Of a stretch of DNA of 58,831 nt, positions 26,288-35,214 are shown in pieces. This DNA is from Acidobacteriota bacterium (lineage in GTDB: Bacteria; Acidobacteriota; Polarisedimenticolia; J045). The position numbers and the translations under genes are program-made. The stretch lies in NCBI GenBank assembly GCA_025456425.1, contig JALOKP010000004.1, forward strand, positions 1 through 58,831, in the 5' to 3' direction. Under the pieces are notes generated by a model, which saw only the letters and a list, made by a program, of their open reading frames with translations, was not told where the DNA came from and did no database searches. The number at the start of each line of letters is the position of its first letter. Position 1 is the stretch's first letter.

Positions 26288-29074
26288 CTACTCGGGGTGC
26301 ACCCGAGAGTACCCGGCGACATGGCCGCTTCGTGAGTTCCGCGCCGCCGCCGCGTGCCGCTCCGCTCCCGCCCGATCCCCCGCCGCGAGGCACGCCCGCC
26401 CCGCGAACGCCTCCGCCCACGGCAGGAGCCACCACTCGAGCACGCGCTCGCGGGCGGCCGCACTCAACCGAGCGAGTTCCGCCTCGATCGCGGGGAGGTT
26501 GTCCGGCGGCCGGCCCTCCAGCGCATCGAGGTACCCCGCGAGCGCCTCGAACGGCAGGACGTGCCCGGAGCCGCGGCCGGTTCGCGCGACGGCCAGCGCC
26601 GCGCGCGCGCCCGCAACGTCCGGCGTCGTGCGCAGCGCGTCGGCCATGGCGACGTAGAACGCGAAGTCCGGCAGAGCGCGCACGCGGAGAATCTGCGCCA
26701 GCAGCGCCACCGCGGCGTCGCCGCGCCCGGCGGCAAGGTCGACGACCGCGGGGCCGAGGAGGTCGTAGTAGCCGCTGCCGGGCCGCGGGGCAGACCGCAC
26801 CGCCGCGACGAGGCGTTCCGCCTCGACCGCGTGCCCCGAGGCGAGCCCGGCGACGATGAGATCGAAGCGCACGGGGTCGCTGGTCGAGACGATCGACGGG
26901 GCCGATCTCGAGAACGCTTCGGCCTCAGGCCAACGCCCGAGGCGCGCGAGCAACTGAATCCGCAACCGGTAGTGACCGGGGACGGCCGGCTCGAGCGCGA
27001 GCGCCTGGTTGGTCAGCGCCAGCGCGGCGTCGAGGTCCCCCCGACGCATCCGCAGCTCGGCCGCGCGGGCGAGCGCGACGCCGGCCTGCGCGGTGCCGAG
27101 CCGGTTCTGCGCCGCGAACGCTTCGAGGTCCGACGCCGCCTGCCTCAGCGCGTCGTCGTCGCCCTCCGGTCGCAGCCGCCCTGCCGCGAGCAGCAGCGCG
27201 AGCAGGCGGCGCTGACGGTCCTCCCACTCCCCCTGCGACAACCCGGCGCGCTCTTTCGCGTCGACCGGCTCGCCCGTCCGCGCATCGAGCACGATTGCCT
27301 GTCCGTCGGGCGTTTCGACCCGCACGCGGTTTCCATCCGGGAACACGCGCGCGCGCCCGCCGCGCGACAGGAAGGTGTAGAAGACCGGCTCGCGGGGCGA
27401 AGGCAGGTCGAGATCGTACGGCGGGAAGCTGACGCTGGCCGCGCCAGGGAGGTCGCCGGCCGGCACCGCAAACACCGCCAGTCGCTGACCGAGCGGGTTG
27501 TTCTCCGCGGCCGCCACCAGCAGCGAACGCGGCTCCGCAGCGAACGGAGGTACGATCGCGAGATCCCACATCCAGCCTGCATGCGGCGTCATCAACTCGG
27601 TGCTTTGCGCGGAGACGATCGCGAGAATCGCCGGGTAGTCGTCCTGCTTGAGCGAGAACGCGAAGCGGGGCTCTCCGGCGGACGTCGGCGGGAGCGCGAG
27701 CAGTTGCTGGCCGCCGAATGCGGAGCCATAGAGCGGGAAGAACGCCGGATACGTGGCTCTTTCACCACCCAGAAGCCCTGGCGGATCGAACGGCTCGACG
27801 CTGCCCGTCAGCAGGTCGACGCGGGCCAGGGCTGACCAGAAGCGGGAAGGCATCTGGTTGGCCTCCGCGTTGAGCAGCACGAGCTGCTCGCGCGGCGAAA
27901 GCGCGTTGGCGCGCCACGGCAGGGCGGCTACGGCCCGCGCGTCGCCGAAATCGAACTGGCGCAGGGGCACGCCGGCCAGGCTCGCCGCGGCGAGCCGATT
28001 CTGTTCGTCGATGCGCGGCCGCACCGGCAAGAAGAGCGCCAGCGCCAACGGGGCGCCGACGGCGACGGCCGCGGCGGCGATCCGCAGCCTCCGCGACCGT
28101 GCCCAGCGAGAGACCCCCGCGCCGAACGGAGCCCGCCCCCGCTCCAACGTGTCGATCGCAGCGCGCGCGTCCCGAGGCCGCCGCGCCGGCTCCTTCTCCA
28201 TCAGCCACGCGGCGAGGTGCCGCAGCCAGGCTGGGACGCCGGGCATCGCGCGCCGCGGGTCGGGGAGCGCGCGGCCGATGTGCGCCGTGAGGATCTCCAC
28301 CGCGGAATCGCCCGTGAACGGCGGTGCCCCCGCCAGCATCTCCCACAACACGATCCCTGCGCTGTAGATGTCCGACGCCGGGCCGATGGCCCGCTCGCCG
28401 CGCGCCTGCTCGGGCGAGACGTACTCCGGCGTGCCGACGAACTGCCCCGTCGCCGTGAGGGAAAGGTCGTCCTCGGCGCGCGCGAGGCCGAAGTCGAGCA
28501 GCACGATGCGGGGCTCGCCGGCATCGACTTTCGCCAGGAAGATGTTCGCGGGCTTGACGTCGCGGTGGATCCCTCCCTGTTCGTGCAGGGCGCCGAGCGC
28601 GTCGAGGAGCGCGCGCAGGATCCGCACCGCCTCGGCCGGCGCGAGCCGCCCGGCGCGCGCCATTCGCTCGCGCAGCGTCTCCCCCTCGAGCAGGTCCATT
28701 ACCAGGAAGAGCAGGCCGTCCGACTCGCCGATGTCGTGCACGCGGACGATCCCGTCATGTCGAAGACGCCGTGCGATCCGCAACTCGCGCTGCAGGCGCG
28801 CCAGCGGCTGGGGCCCGTCATCGCCGCGGGGGAAGAGGACCTTCAGGGCGATCGGCTGGCCGGCGACCTGGTCGAGTGCGGCGTAGACCTCGCCCGCGCC
28901 GCCGCCCCCGAGCCGCTCCCTGATCACATAGCGCCGGGCGAAGAGCGACCCGGCGCGCAGCGCGGTGAAGCGCGACAGCCGCCCGTCGCACACCGGTTCG
29001 GCCGGGAGCGTGGGCGGGCACTCCGGCACCTCGCTGTCGTCCTGATTCCGAGGAACTCCGGGAGTCTCTTTCAT
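26288..29074 (-). CDS. Membrane Ser/Thr protein kinase with TPR-like extracytoplasmic region
   Basis: This 928-residue kinase has a cytoplasmic PknB-type domain (residues ~48-310), one membrane helix (~330-350) and a large C-terminal part of ~575 residues. Kinase motifs are complete: glycine loop LGGGGAGEV, Lys78 in IALKVL, HRDVKPANI (170-178), DFG at 194-196 and GTPEYVSPEQ. The outer part begins with an unassigned beta-rich sensor-like region and ends in TPR-like helices (for example LRMRRGDLDAALALTNQAL). The ATG at 29074 (MKETPGV) is preferred to an upstream TTG. It converges on the lectin gene across a shared terminator, next to an FHA-domain activator that could read its phosphorylation. 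Confidence 0.92.
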   Translation of the reverse strand: MKETPGVPRNQDDSEVPECPPTLPAEPVCDGRLSRFTALRAGSLFARRYVIRERLGGGGAGEVYAALDQVAGQPIALKVLFPRGDDGPQPLARLQRELRIARRLRHDGIVRVHDIGESDGLLFLVMDLLEGETLRERMARAGRLAPAEAVRILRALLDALGALHEQGGIHRDVKPANIFLAKVDAGEPRIVLLDFGLARAEDDLSLTATGQFVGTPEYVSPEQARGERAIGPASDIYSAGIVLWEMLAGAPPFTGDSAVEILTAHIGRALPDPRRAMPGVPAWLRHLAAWLMEKEPARRPRDARAAIDTLERGRAPFGAGVSRWARSRRLRIAAAAVAVGAPLALALFLPVRPRIDEQNRLAAASLAGVPLRQFDFGDARAVAALPWRANALSPREQLVLLNAEANQMPSRFWSALARVDLLTGSVEPFDPPGLLGGERATYPAFFPLYGSAFGGQQLLALPPTSAGEPRFAFSLKQDDYPAILAIVSAQSTELMTPHAGWMWDLAIVPPFAAEPRSLLVAAAENNPLGQRLAVFAVPAGDLPGAASVSFPPYDLDLPSPREPVFYTFLSRGGRARVFPDGNRVRVETPDGQAIVLDARTGEPVDAKERAGLSQGEWEDRQRRLLALLLAAGRLRPEGDDDALRQAASDLEAFAAQNRLGTAQAGVALARAAELRMRRGDLDAALALTNQALALEPAVPGHYRLRIQLLARLGRWPEAEAFSRSAPSIVSTSDPVRFDLIVAGLASGHAVEAERLVAAVRSAPRPGSGYYDLLGPAVVDLAAGRGDAAVALLAQILRVRALPDFAFYVAMADALRTTPDVAGARAALAVARTGRGSGHVLPFEALAGYLDALEGRPPDNLPAIEAELARLSAAARERVLEWWLLPWAEAFAGRACLAAGDRAGAERHAAAARNSRSGHVAGYSRVHPE

Positions 29075-29185
29075 CGCAGCAGTGCTACGGGATCCGCCGG
29101 CCAAATGCAACGGGGGCAGCCCCCGGCTGTGCTACGCTTCACCTGCCGCGCCGCGACACGGCGCGACGCCCCGGGGGGCCCCGCC

Positions 29186-29923
29186 ATGTCGTCGCGTCGC
29201 TCGGAAAAAGAACAGCAGATCGCCGCCGTGTTGCTCATCATTTTCGCGTCACTGCTGCTCGGGATGGTGATGCTGGAGTTCATCCTGGTCGGGACGAACC
29301 CGCTCAAGCTGACGCTGGGCGGCGAGTTCATCAACAAGTCGCGGATGGACTACGTCATGCCGCTGTTCATGGGTTACCTGATCATCGGGGCGGCGGGGTT
29401 CGTCGGGACGCTGGGGCTGGTCGCGGTCTACGGGCCGGAGGGGCGGCTCGAGACCGAGGTCGTCAAGCTCTCGGCCCTGGGGTACTTCCTCACGTCGTAC
29501 TGGCTCTGGTCGGCGGTCTTCGTGGTCCAGCACAAGATCACGCTCCTGGCCGAGAAGCCGACCGATCCGCCGGAGTGGCTGCTGCAGATCTACGACGCCT
29601 CGGACGCGCTCTGGGCGCTGCCGTCGTGGGGGGCTCTGGGTTGCTCGCTGCTGCTCTACGCCGGGCTCTGGCTGCTGCTCGGGCGCGGCGCGACGCTGCT
29701 GCCGCGGGTCGCGTCGTGGGCCTTTCTGGCGCTGGCGGTCTCGCGCTTTCTCGACCTGATCTACGTCGGCACGCGCGGCAGCGGCGTCGTCAATCGCGGC
29801 GGGTTCGACTTCGCGATGCTGAACGACAGCTTCTTCATGATCGTGCAGATCGTCGCGTTCTTCCTGGCCGGGGCCGCGCTGTTCAAGGAGAAGGGGGTCT
29901 TCAAGCGGCAGAGCCGGGCGTAG
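29186..29923 (+). CDS. Six-helix membrane protein, unrecognised
   Basis: This 245-residue protein has six predicted membrane helices at roughly residues 11-33, 54-82, 96-116, 138-162, 168-192 and 208-235. I do not recognise a family. Charged residues cluster in the N-terminal tail (MSSRRSEKEQQ) and at the C-terminus (FKEKGVFKRQSRA), suggesting both ends face the cytoplasm. It is divergent from the kinase gene (112 bases) and followed 16 bases later by the next plus-strand gene, so the two may form an operon. No catalytic motif is visible. Confidence 0.75.
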   Translation: MSSRRSEKEQQIAAVLLIIFASLLLGMVMLEFILVGTNPLKLTLGGEFINKSRMDYVMPLFMGYLIIGAAGFVGTLGLVAVYGPEGRLETEVVKLSALGYFLTSYWLWSAVFVVQHKITLLAEKPTDPPEWLLQIYDASDALWALPSWGALGCSLLLYAGLWLLLGRGATLLPRVASWAFLALAVSRFLDLIYVGTRGSGVVNRGGFDFAMLNDSFFMIVQIVAFFLAGAALFKEKGVFKRQSRA

Positions 29924-29939
29924 GCTCGTCGCGTCGGGT

Positions 29940-31115
29940 GTGCGCGTGGCGCAGGACGACCCCAGGCTGGTCGAAGCGCTGCGGCTGCTGGTCGAGGCGG
30001 CCGAGGCCCGGGCACGCGCGCACCCGTGGTCGCACCTGCTGCGCGCCGCCGACGCGCGGCTCGACCTTTCCCTGCGGCTGCCGCTGTTCGACGCCGGCGG
30101 GCGGCTGGCAGAGGAGACGCAGGCGCTCCAGGGGGAACTGGAGGACGCCGTCGCCGCGCTGCTTTCCGGCGCCGCCGCCTTCCAGCCGGGGCGGGTCTAC
30201 TGCTTCCGCTGCGGCCAGGCGGGGTGCGCCCACGCCGCGACCGACGACCCGCGGGCGGTCTTCACCGGATACGGCCCGACCGGCACGCCACGCTTTGCCG
30301 ACTTCTTCCAGGTGCTGGTCAGCCGGCGGGACCCACGGATGGAGACGCTGGCCTCCGGATCGCCGCAGCTGGTGGTGCTCGAGACCTCCGGCGAGACGCT
30401 GATGGGGGAACTGCTGCCGGTCTATCGGCAGGGGCGCGAGGAGGTCCAGGTCCACGGGCAGGTCGCGGCCGGGTGGTACCGGGTGCCGGACCCGTCGGGG
30501 CGGCCGACGCTCCTGGCGGTGACCTTCCAGGTGGCTTCAGGGAAGCTCAAGAGCGGGCAAAGACGGTATTTTTTGAACGTGATCGGATCCGGGCCGGAAG
30601 GCGAGACGCTGGAACACCTCCACGACCGGCTGGGACCGATCCCCTGGTCGGGGGCGGCCCGCTGGGCGCAGTCGGCGCTGGCCGAACTGGAGCGGGGGGC
30701 CCGGCGCCGCGGTCGCGCCGGGGAGGAGGCCGCCGCACGGCGGATCGAGGGGCTGCTGGGCGGACTGGCCCGGCGCCTGGAGCGGGGGGAGCGGGCGCGG
30801 GAGCGGCGGACACGGCACGCCACGGTTCGGCACGAGGAGGGCTCCCGACCCACCCGGATGGCGGTCGCCGACGCGGCCCGGGCGGCGCAGGACGAGGTCC
30901 TGTTCGACGTCCGGAAGGGGACGATCGTCGTACTGGGCGAGCGCGGGCGGGCCCACATCTTCAACCTCGAGGGGCGGCTGGTGACGTCGGTCCGCTACCA
31001 CCCGGACGCGATCTCCCGCCGCCGGGAGGCGGGGATCTGGCGGCCGGCCTCGCCGGCGGAGATCGAACTGGTGAAGAATCGGACAGCAGCCCCCCGGCAG
31101 GACGGGACGGGCTGA
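29940..31115 (+). CDS. Hypothetical protein with a CxxC-x4-CxH metal-like motif
   Basis: This 391-residue protein is not recognised. It starts at GTG 29940, with a second GTG two codons later. Near residue 88 it has YCFRCGQAGCAHA, a CxxC-x4-CxH arrangement that could bind zinc in a SWIM-like manner. The middle has FFQVLVSRRDPRMETL and a beta-rich stretch. Residues ~240-310 are Arg/Ala-rich and probably a charged helix. The C-terminal LFDVRKGTIVVLGERGRAHI resembles a compact beta domain. No signal peptide or membrane helix is present. A small hairpin follows its stop. Confidence 0.65.
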   Translation: MRVAQDDPRLVEALRLLVEAAEARARAHPWSHLLRAADARLDLSLRLPLFDAGGRLAEETQALQGELEDAVAALLSGAAAFQPGRVYCFRCGQAGCAHAATDDPRAVFTGYGPTGTPRFADFFQVLVSRRDPRMETLASGSPQLVVLETSGETLMGELLPVYRQGREEVQVHGQVAAGWYRVPDPSGRPTLLAVTFQVASGKLKSGQRRYFLNVIGSGPEGETLEHLHDRLGPIPWSGAARWAQSALAELERGARRRGRAGEEAAARRIEGLLGGLARRLERGERARERRTRHATVRHEEGSRPTRMAVADAARAAQDEVLFDVRKGTIVVLGERGRAHIFNLEGRLVTSVRYHPDAISRRREAGIWRPASPAEIELVKNRTAAPRQDGTG

Positions 31116-31121
31116 GCCACC

Positions 31122-31144
31122 GGGCCCATATTGTTTTTGGGCCC
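31122..31144 (+). terminator. Small hairpin after the metal-motif protein
   Basis: GGGCCCA (31122-31128) pairs with TGGGCCC (31138-31144) around a T-rich nine-base loop. It starts 6 bases after the stop at 31115. It is a possible terminator, but no T-run follows. Confidence 0.45.
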
Positions 31145-31224
31145 AACGCTTTGGCGGGCGGGACGGGGATCGGTCCGGTGTCGGAAACGATCCACTCCGC
31201 ACCGCGGGGACCGGGGAGATCGCC

Positions 31225-32502
31225 ATGCTCGACCCGAGGACGACGCGCCCGATCGATCTGGCATCGTGGAACGCGGGGACCGCGACCCGCCCCGTCAACG
31301 GCCGCTTCCTCGTCGACGCCGAGGGGACGATCCTGGCGTTCGATCGCGGGGCGGAGTCGTTCACGGGGTGGACCGCGCTGGAAGTCGTGGGGCGCGGGCC
31401 CGGGCTGGGGGTCTACACCGAGCCGGACGACGACGGCTTCCGCCGCTTCGAGCCGCGGCCGCTCTACGAGGGGACGCTGGGACCGGTCTCGCGCGCCACG
31501 CCGCGCACGCTCTCGATGTGCGCCAAGGACGGCGTGCGCTGGCAGGTCGACGTGATCCTCACGCCGGCGGCGGCTCCGCCGGGCGCGGTGACGGTGGAGT
31601 TGCTGCGCGCGCGCGGCCCGGCCGGGGCGACGGATGCGGCCGCCGCCCCCAGCGCCGCGCCGGCGCACGCGCTCGAGCGCTGGCCGGGGATCGACGCGCT
31701 GACCGGCCTCCCGAGCCCGGTGGAATTCGAGGCGCGGCTGGCCGACGTCTTCGCGCTGGCCCGCTCGGAGGGGGTGCCGTTTTCGCTGCTGCTGGTCGAG
31801 GTCGACGGCTACGACGCGTTCGTCGAGGCGCTCGGCCCCGGGCTGGGGGACGCGATGCTGCGCCACGCGGCACGCGTGATCCACGGCGCGGTGCGGGGAC
31901 ACGACATGACGGCGCGGCTCGACGGCGCGCAGTTCGGCGTCCTGCTCGAAGGAACCGGGCGGACCGCGGGGCGCGCGGTCGGCGGCCGAGTGCGGCAGGC
32001 GGTCGAGTACCACCCGTTCGAGGTCGACGAGGGTCGCCGGTTGCGGCTGACCGTGACGGTCGGGGGCGCCTGCTATCCCGCCGACGGCGACACGCTCGAC
32101 GAGCTGGCGCGGCGCGCGCGCGAGGCGCTGGCCGAGGCCCGGCGGCTGGGCCGGAACCGGGTCTGGATCTATGCGCGGCGGCCGCGGCTGCGGATCATCA
32201 CCCCGGTCTACGTCGAGGGGCAGGAGCACGATCCGATCGGCCTGTCGTACGACATCTCGAACTCCGGGCTGTTCGTCGAGTGCGAGCCGCGGGTGGCGGA
32301 GGGGGCGCGGCTGGGGCTCCACTTCGGCGTTCCGGGGCAGACCGAGCCGGTGCGGGTGATCGGACGCGTGGCGCGCGTCAGCCGCGGCGGCGAGTCGTCG
32401 CCGTCGGGTGGGCCGGGGCTGGGGATCGAGTTCGAGAGCTACGGGCAGCGCGACCGCACGCTGATCGAGAGCTACCTGCGCGAGGGGCTGGCGGAGGACT
32501 GA
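31225..32502 (+). CDS. PAS / degenerate GGDEF / PilZ protein
   Basis: This 425-residue cytoplasmic protein has three domains. A PAS-like sensor (residues ~25-125; GRFLVDAEGTILAFDRGAES) is followed by a GGDEF-fold domain (~150-310; DALTGLPSPVEFEARL) and a PilZ domain (~315-420). The active GGDEF motif reads DGAQF (in RLDGAQFGVLLEG), so c-di-GMP synthesis is unlikely. The PilZ domain keeps the arginine-rich entry (RRPRLR) and DISNSG, the expected c-di-GMP-binding pair. It probably acts as a c-di-GMP receptor gated by PAS. It converges on another PilZ gene with a 10-base gap. Confidence 0.88.
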   Translation: MLDPRTTRPIDLASWNAGTATRPVNGRFLVDAEGTILAFDRGAESFTGWTALEVVGRGPGLGVYTEPDDDGFRRFEPRPLYEGTLGPVSRATPRTLSMCAKDGVRWQVDVILTPAAAPPGAVTVELLRARGPAGATDAAAAPSAAPAHALERWPGIDALTGLPSPVEFEARLADVFALARSEGVPFSLLLVEVDGYDAFVEALGPGLGDAMLRHAARVIHGAVRGHDMTARLDGAQFGVLLEGTGRTAGRAVGGRVRQAVEYHPFEVDEGRRLRLTVTVGGACYPADGDTLDELARRAREALAEARRLGRNRVWIYARRPRLRIITPVYVEGQEHDPIGLSYDISNSGLFVECEPRVAEGARLGLHFGVPGQTEPVRVIGRVARVSRGGESSPSGGPGLGIEFESYGQRDRTLIESYLREGLAED

Positions 32503-32512
32503 GGGGCCGGGC

Positions 32513-33103
32513 TCACGGCTCCTGGTGCCGCTCGCGCAGCTGCGCGCGCTGCAGCTTGAAGAAGTAGCGCACCAGCGCCTCGCGGTCCGCGGGGTGGATC
32601 GACTCGTAGGCGACGCCCATCCGGAACAGGCCGACGGGGCGCTGCACGCCGTCGGGGCGCGCCGCGAACGCCACGCGGCCGACGCAGCGCACCGTGGCGG
32701 TCGGCTCGCCGAGCAGCGTCAGTTCGATCTCCAGCGGCGTTCCCTGCGGGAAGCGCTGCGGCAGGTCGAGGCCGGTGCCGCCGGCGGAGATGTCGACCGC
32801 CTCGCCCGCGATCCACTCCGCGGGAGAGCCGAGCGGGATCCCCAGCTTGGTGGCGATCAGTTCGAGCGTCCGGTCCATCTGCTCGACCCGCTCGACCAGG
32901 TGCGCCAGGGCGGCCTGCTCGTAGGTTGCCGGGGTGGTGCGGGCGCCGCCGTCGCCGGGGGCCCGGGGGGCCCACGTCGACTCGAGGGCGAGGCGTCGAG
33001 CCAGCTCGTCGGCCTCGTGGTCGGAGAGGGGGCGGACCCGGGCCGGGATCCGGACGCCCATCCGGGGGTGCTGGCGCTCGCGGGTGAAGGAATCGGTGGT
33101 CAC
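32513..33103 (-). CDS. PilZ-domain protein
   Basis: This 196-residue protein starts at GTG 33103. The N-terminus has RERQHPRMGVRIPARV, matching the RxxxR c-di-GMP contact, and the core has AVDISAGGTGLDL, matching D/NxSxxG. An extra helix, probably a coiled coil (LVERVEQMDRTLELIATKLG), is inserted before the barrel, as in some flagellar or pilus PilZ adapters. The stretch RYFFKLQRAQLRER closes it. It lies between the PAS/GGDEF/PilZ gene and, divergently, the FlgN-like gene, so a motility role for c-di-GMP signalling is likely. Confidence 0.88.
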   Translation of the reverse strand: MTTDSFTRERQHPRMGVRIPARVRPLSDHEADELARRLALESTWAPRAPGDGGARTTPATYEQAALAHLVERVEQMDRTLELIATKLGIPLGSPAEWIAGEAVDISAGGTGLDLPQRFPQGTPLEIELTLLGEPTATVRCVGRVAFAARPDGVQRPVGLFRMGVAYESIHPADREALVRYFFKLQRAQLRERHQEP

Positions 33104-33140
33104 GCCGGAGAACTTCGCGTCCGGGGGGCGGATCGTCCAG

Positions 33141-33167
33141 TCAAGGCCGCCGCGGTGCGGCCGATAA
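33141..33167 (+). promoter_or_regulatory. Sigma-28 (FliA) promoter of the FlgN-like gene
   Basis: TCAA (33141-33144), exactly 15 bases, then GCCGATAA (33160-33167). The -10 element is the full flagellar sigma-28 consensus and the spacing is ideal; the -35 differs from TAAA at one base. It lies 32 bases before the ATG at 33200. Confidence 0.75.
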
Positions 33168-33199
33168 GTCGGTCCGGGCGGATTTTCGCCGGAGGTGCG

Positions 33200-33490
33200 A
33201 TGACGCTGTCGCAGACCGTGCTGGACGAGGCCGAGGACCTGGCGCGCGCGCTGCGCGACGCCGGCCGCGAGGAGCGCGAGGCGATCGCCCTGGGGCGGGT
33301 GGAGGCGTTGGAGGGGTTCAGCGCGCGCCGCGGCGCTATCCTGGCGCGGCTGGCGGCGCTGCTGCCGCCGGGGCAGATGGCCCCGGGGCCGGTGCGGGCC
33401 CTGCTCGAGGAAGCGCAGGACGAAGCCCGGCAGTCGCTGGCGATGCTGCGCGCGCTGCGAGAGCAGATGTTCGAGCGCGTCCCCTCCTAG
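33200..33490 (+). CDS. FlgN-like flagellar chaperone candidate
   Basis: This 96-residue, all-helical protein (MTLSQTVLDEAEDLARALRD) resembles the FlgN/FliT export-chaperone type in size and heptad-like pattern: E..A..LGRVEALEGFSARR, then ILARLAALLPP, then a C-terminal helix. Sequence alone is weak evidence. The sigma-28 promoter just upstream supports a flagellar role, since flgN is a late flagellar gene in many bacteria. GGAGG is placed 5-9 bases before the ATG. Its stop shares CTAG with the convergent AMP-ligase stop. Confidence 0.6.
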   Translation: MTLSQTVLDEAEDLARALRDAGREEREAIALGRVEALEGFSARRGAILARLAALLPPGQMAPGPVRALLEEAQDEARQSLAMLRALREQMFERVPS

Positions 33491-35202
33491 CCCTGAGCCG
33501 CGCGTCCCTCCAGCCACTTGCGGCGGTTGGCGACGCGCGAGGTCTTGCCGCTCGAGGTCTTGATGATCCAGCGCTCGCTGAGCACGTCGACGAAGCTGAC
33601 GGTCAGCGACATCTGCTGGGTGATGGCGCGGCGGATCTGGCGGCCGACCTCGGCCTTGACCTCGGGGTCCTCGCTGTCGATCTCGGCGACGACGGCGATC
33701 AGTTCGGTCCCTTCCGCCTCGTCGGGGACGCCGAAGACGGCGACGCGGCCGGGGCGGACGCCGGGGATCGTGCTGACGATCTCCTCCAGGTCCGCCGGGT
33801 AGATGTTCTTGCCGCCGTTGATGATCAGGTCCTTGAGGCGGCCGACGATGTAGAGCTGGCCGTCGGCGAGATAGCCCATGTCGCCGGTCAGGAACCACTC
33901 GCCGCGGAACAGGTCGGCGCTCAGGTCGGGGCGGCGGTGGTAGCCCGTGAAGAGCGATCCGCTGCGGATCGCGACCTGGCCGACACGGCGCTCGGGGAGC
34001 GGCCTGTCGTCGTCGTCGCGGATCTCGATCGCGACGCCTTCGAGGGGCGGGCCGCAGGAGACGTTGATCACGGCGTCGGAGTGCGCGGGATCGACCGGCG
34101 CCGCGACCTGCTCCAGCTCGAGGCGCCGGCGGTCGACCGCGTCGTAGACCAGCGGGTCGCCGGTGCGGGTGTGCGCGGCCATCAGCGTGTTCTCGGCCAG
34201 GCCGTACGCGACGCCGAGACGGTCCCGGGTCACGCCGAGCGGGCCGAAGCGCTCGAGGAAGCCCTCGAAGCTGGTGTGGTAGACGCGCTCGGAGCCGTTG
34301 ACGAAAGCGCGCACGCCGGCCAGGGACAGCCCTTCCAGGTCGCGTTCGCGGACGCGGCGGACCAGGTGGTTGAAGGCGAAGTTGGGCATGTTGCAGAAGG
34401 TTGCGCCGTACTGGCCGATCGCGTGGAACAGGATCGCCGGGTGCCGGACCCAGTCGAGCGGCGACATCATCACGACCGGCACGCCACAGAGCAGCGGCAT
34501 GACCGCGCCCAGGATCAGGCCGCCGTCGTGGTAGAGCGGCATCCAGTTGGCGACGACGTCGTCCTGCCTGACGTCCATGCGGCGGGCCAGGGCCGCGAGC
34601 TGGACCAGGACCATGCGGTGGGTCGTGGGGACGCAGCGCTGGTTGCCGGTCGTGCCGCTGGAGGTCTGGACGTAGGCCAGGTCGTCGGGCTGCGCCCGGT
34701 GGTCGGGCGCGGGGACCGCGGCGCGGGCCTCCGGCAGCGCCTCCAGGACCCGGCTGAAGCCGGTCACGGGGCAGGGGATCCGGTTGGCGAACTGCTCCGC
34801 CAGGGCGTCCGAGGTCACGAGGGCGCGGGCGTCGATGTCCTTGATCAGCGCGGCCACGTTGGCCATGTAGATCTCGGGGAAGAGCCGCTCGTTGGGAATG
34901 GTGTAGATCGAAGGGACCGCGCCCATCAGGAGCAGGCCCCAGAAGGAGTAGAACAGCGACATCGTGTCCTCGTGCGCGACGAGGACCAGGTCGCCGGGGT
35001 GGATCCCCACCGCCCGCATCGCGGCGGCGTAGCGCCGGGCGGTGATCGCGAACTCGGAGCGGGTGGTGCGGACCGGGTCGCATCCGGTCTCGATGTAGGT
35101 GATCGCGAGCGAGGCCGGGTCGATCCGGGAGCGCTCGAACGCCTCAATCAGTGTCGCGGAACGGTCGAGCGGCTCGTAGTCGATCGGCGGGGAGGTGGTC
35201 AT
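33487..35202 (-). CDS. Fatty acyl-AMP ligase (AMP-forming synthetase)
   Basis: This 571-residue adenylating enzyme activates a carboxylic acid, most likely a fatty acid, as the acyl-AMP. It shows the P-loop-like TSSGTTGNQRCVPTTH, WMPLYHDGGLILG, GLAENTL, the adenylate motif TGDMGYLADGQLYIVGRLKD and IINGGKNIYPADLEEIV. The C-terminal lysine is in IIKTSSGKTSR. The FAAL-like HDGG and long N-terminal domain favour loading onto a carrier protein over CoA. It follows an acyl carrier protein gene by 12 bases, so the two form a loading pair. Its product pathway is not in the window. Confidence 0.9.
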   Translation of the reverse strand: MTTSPPIDYEPLDRSATLIEAFERSRIDPASLAITYIETGCDPVRTTRSEFAITARRYAAAMRAVGIHPGDLVLVAHEDTMSLFYSFWGLLLMGAVPSIYTIPNERLFPEIYMANVAALIKDIDARALVTSDALAEQFANRIPCPVTGFSRVLEALPEARAAVPAPDHRAQPDDLAYVQTSSGTTGNQRCVPTTHRMVLVQLAALARRMDVRQDDVVANWMPLYHDGGLILGAVMPLLCGVPVVMMSPLDWVRHPAILFHAIGQYGATFCNMPNFAFNHLVRRVRERDLEGLSLAGVRAFVNGSERVYHTSFEGFLERFGPLGVTRDRLGVAYGLAENTLMAAHTRTGDPLVYDAVDRRRLELEQVAAPVDPAHSDAVINVSCGPPLEGVAIEIRDDDDRPLPERRVGQVAIRSGSLFTGYHRRPDLSADLFRGEWFLTGDMGYLADGQLYIVGRLKDLIINGGKNIYPADLEEIVSTIPGVRPGRVAVFGVPDEAEGTELIAVVAEIDSEDPEVKAEVGRQIRRAITQQMSLTVSFVDVLSERWIIKTSSGKTSRVANRRKWLEGRAAQG

Positions 35203-35214
35203 CGGGGGGGCTCC

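Noticed and set aside
29107-29121. Sigma-54 promoter for the Ser/Thr kinase on the minus strand
   Set aside because: The GG and GC are 11 bases apart, not 10, and the -24 flank is poor.
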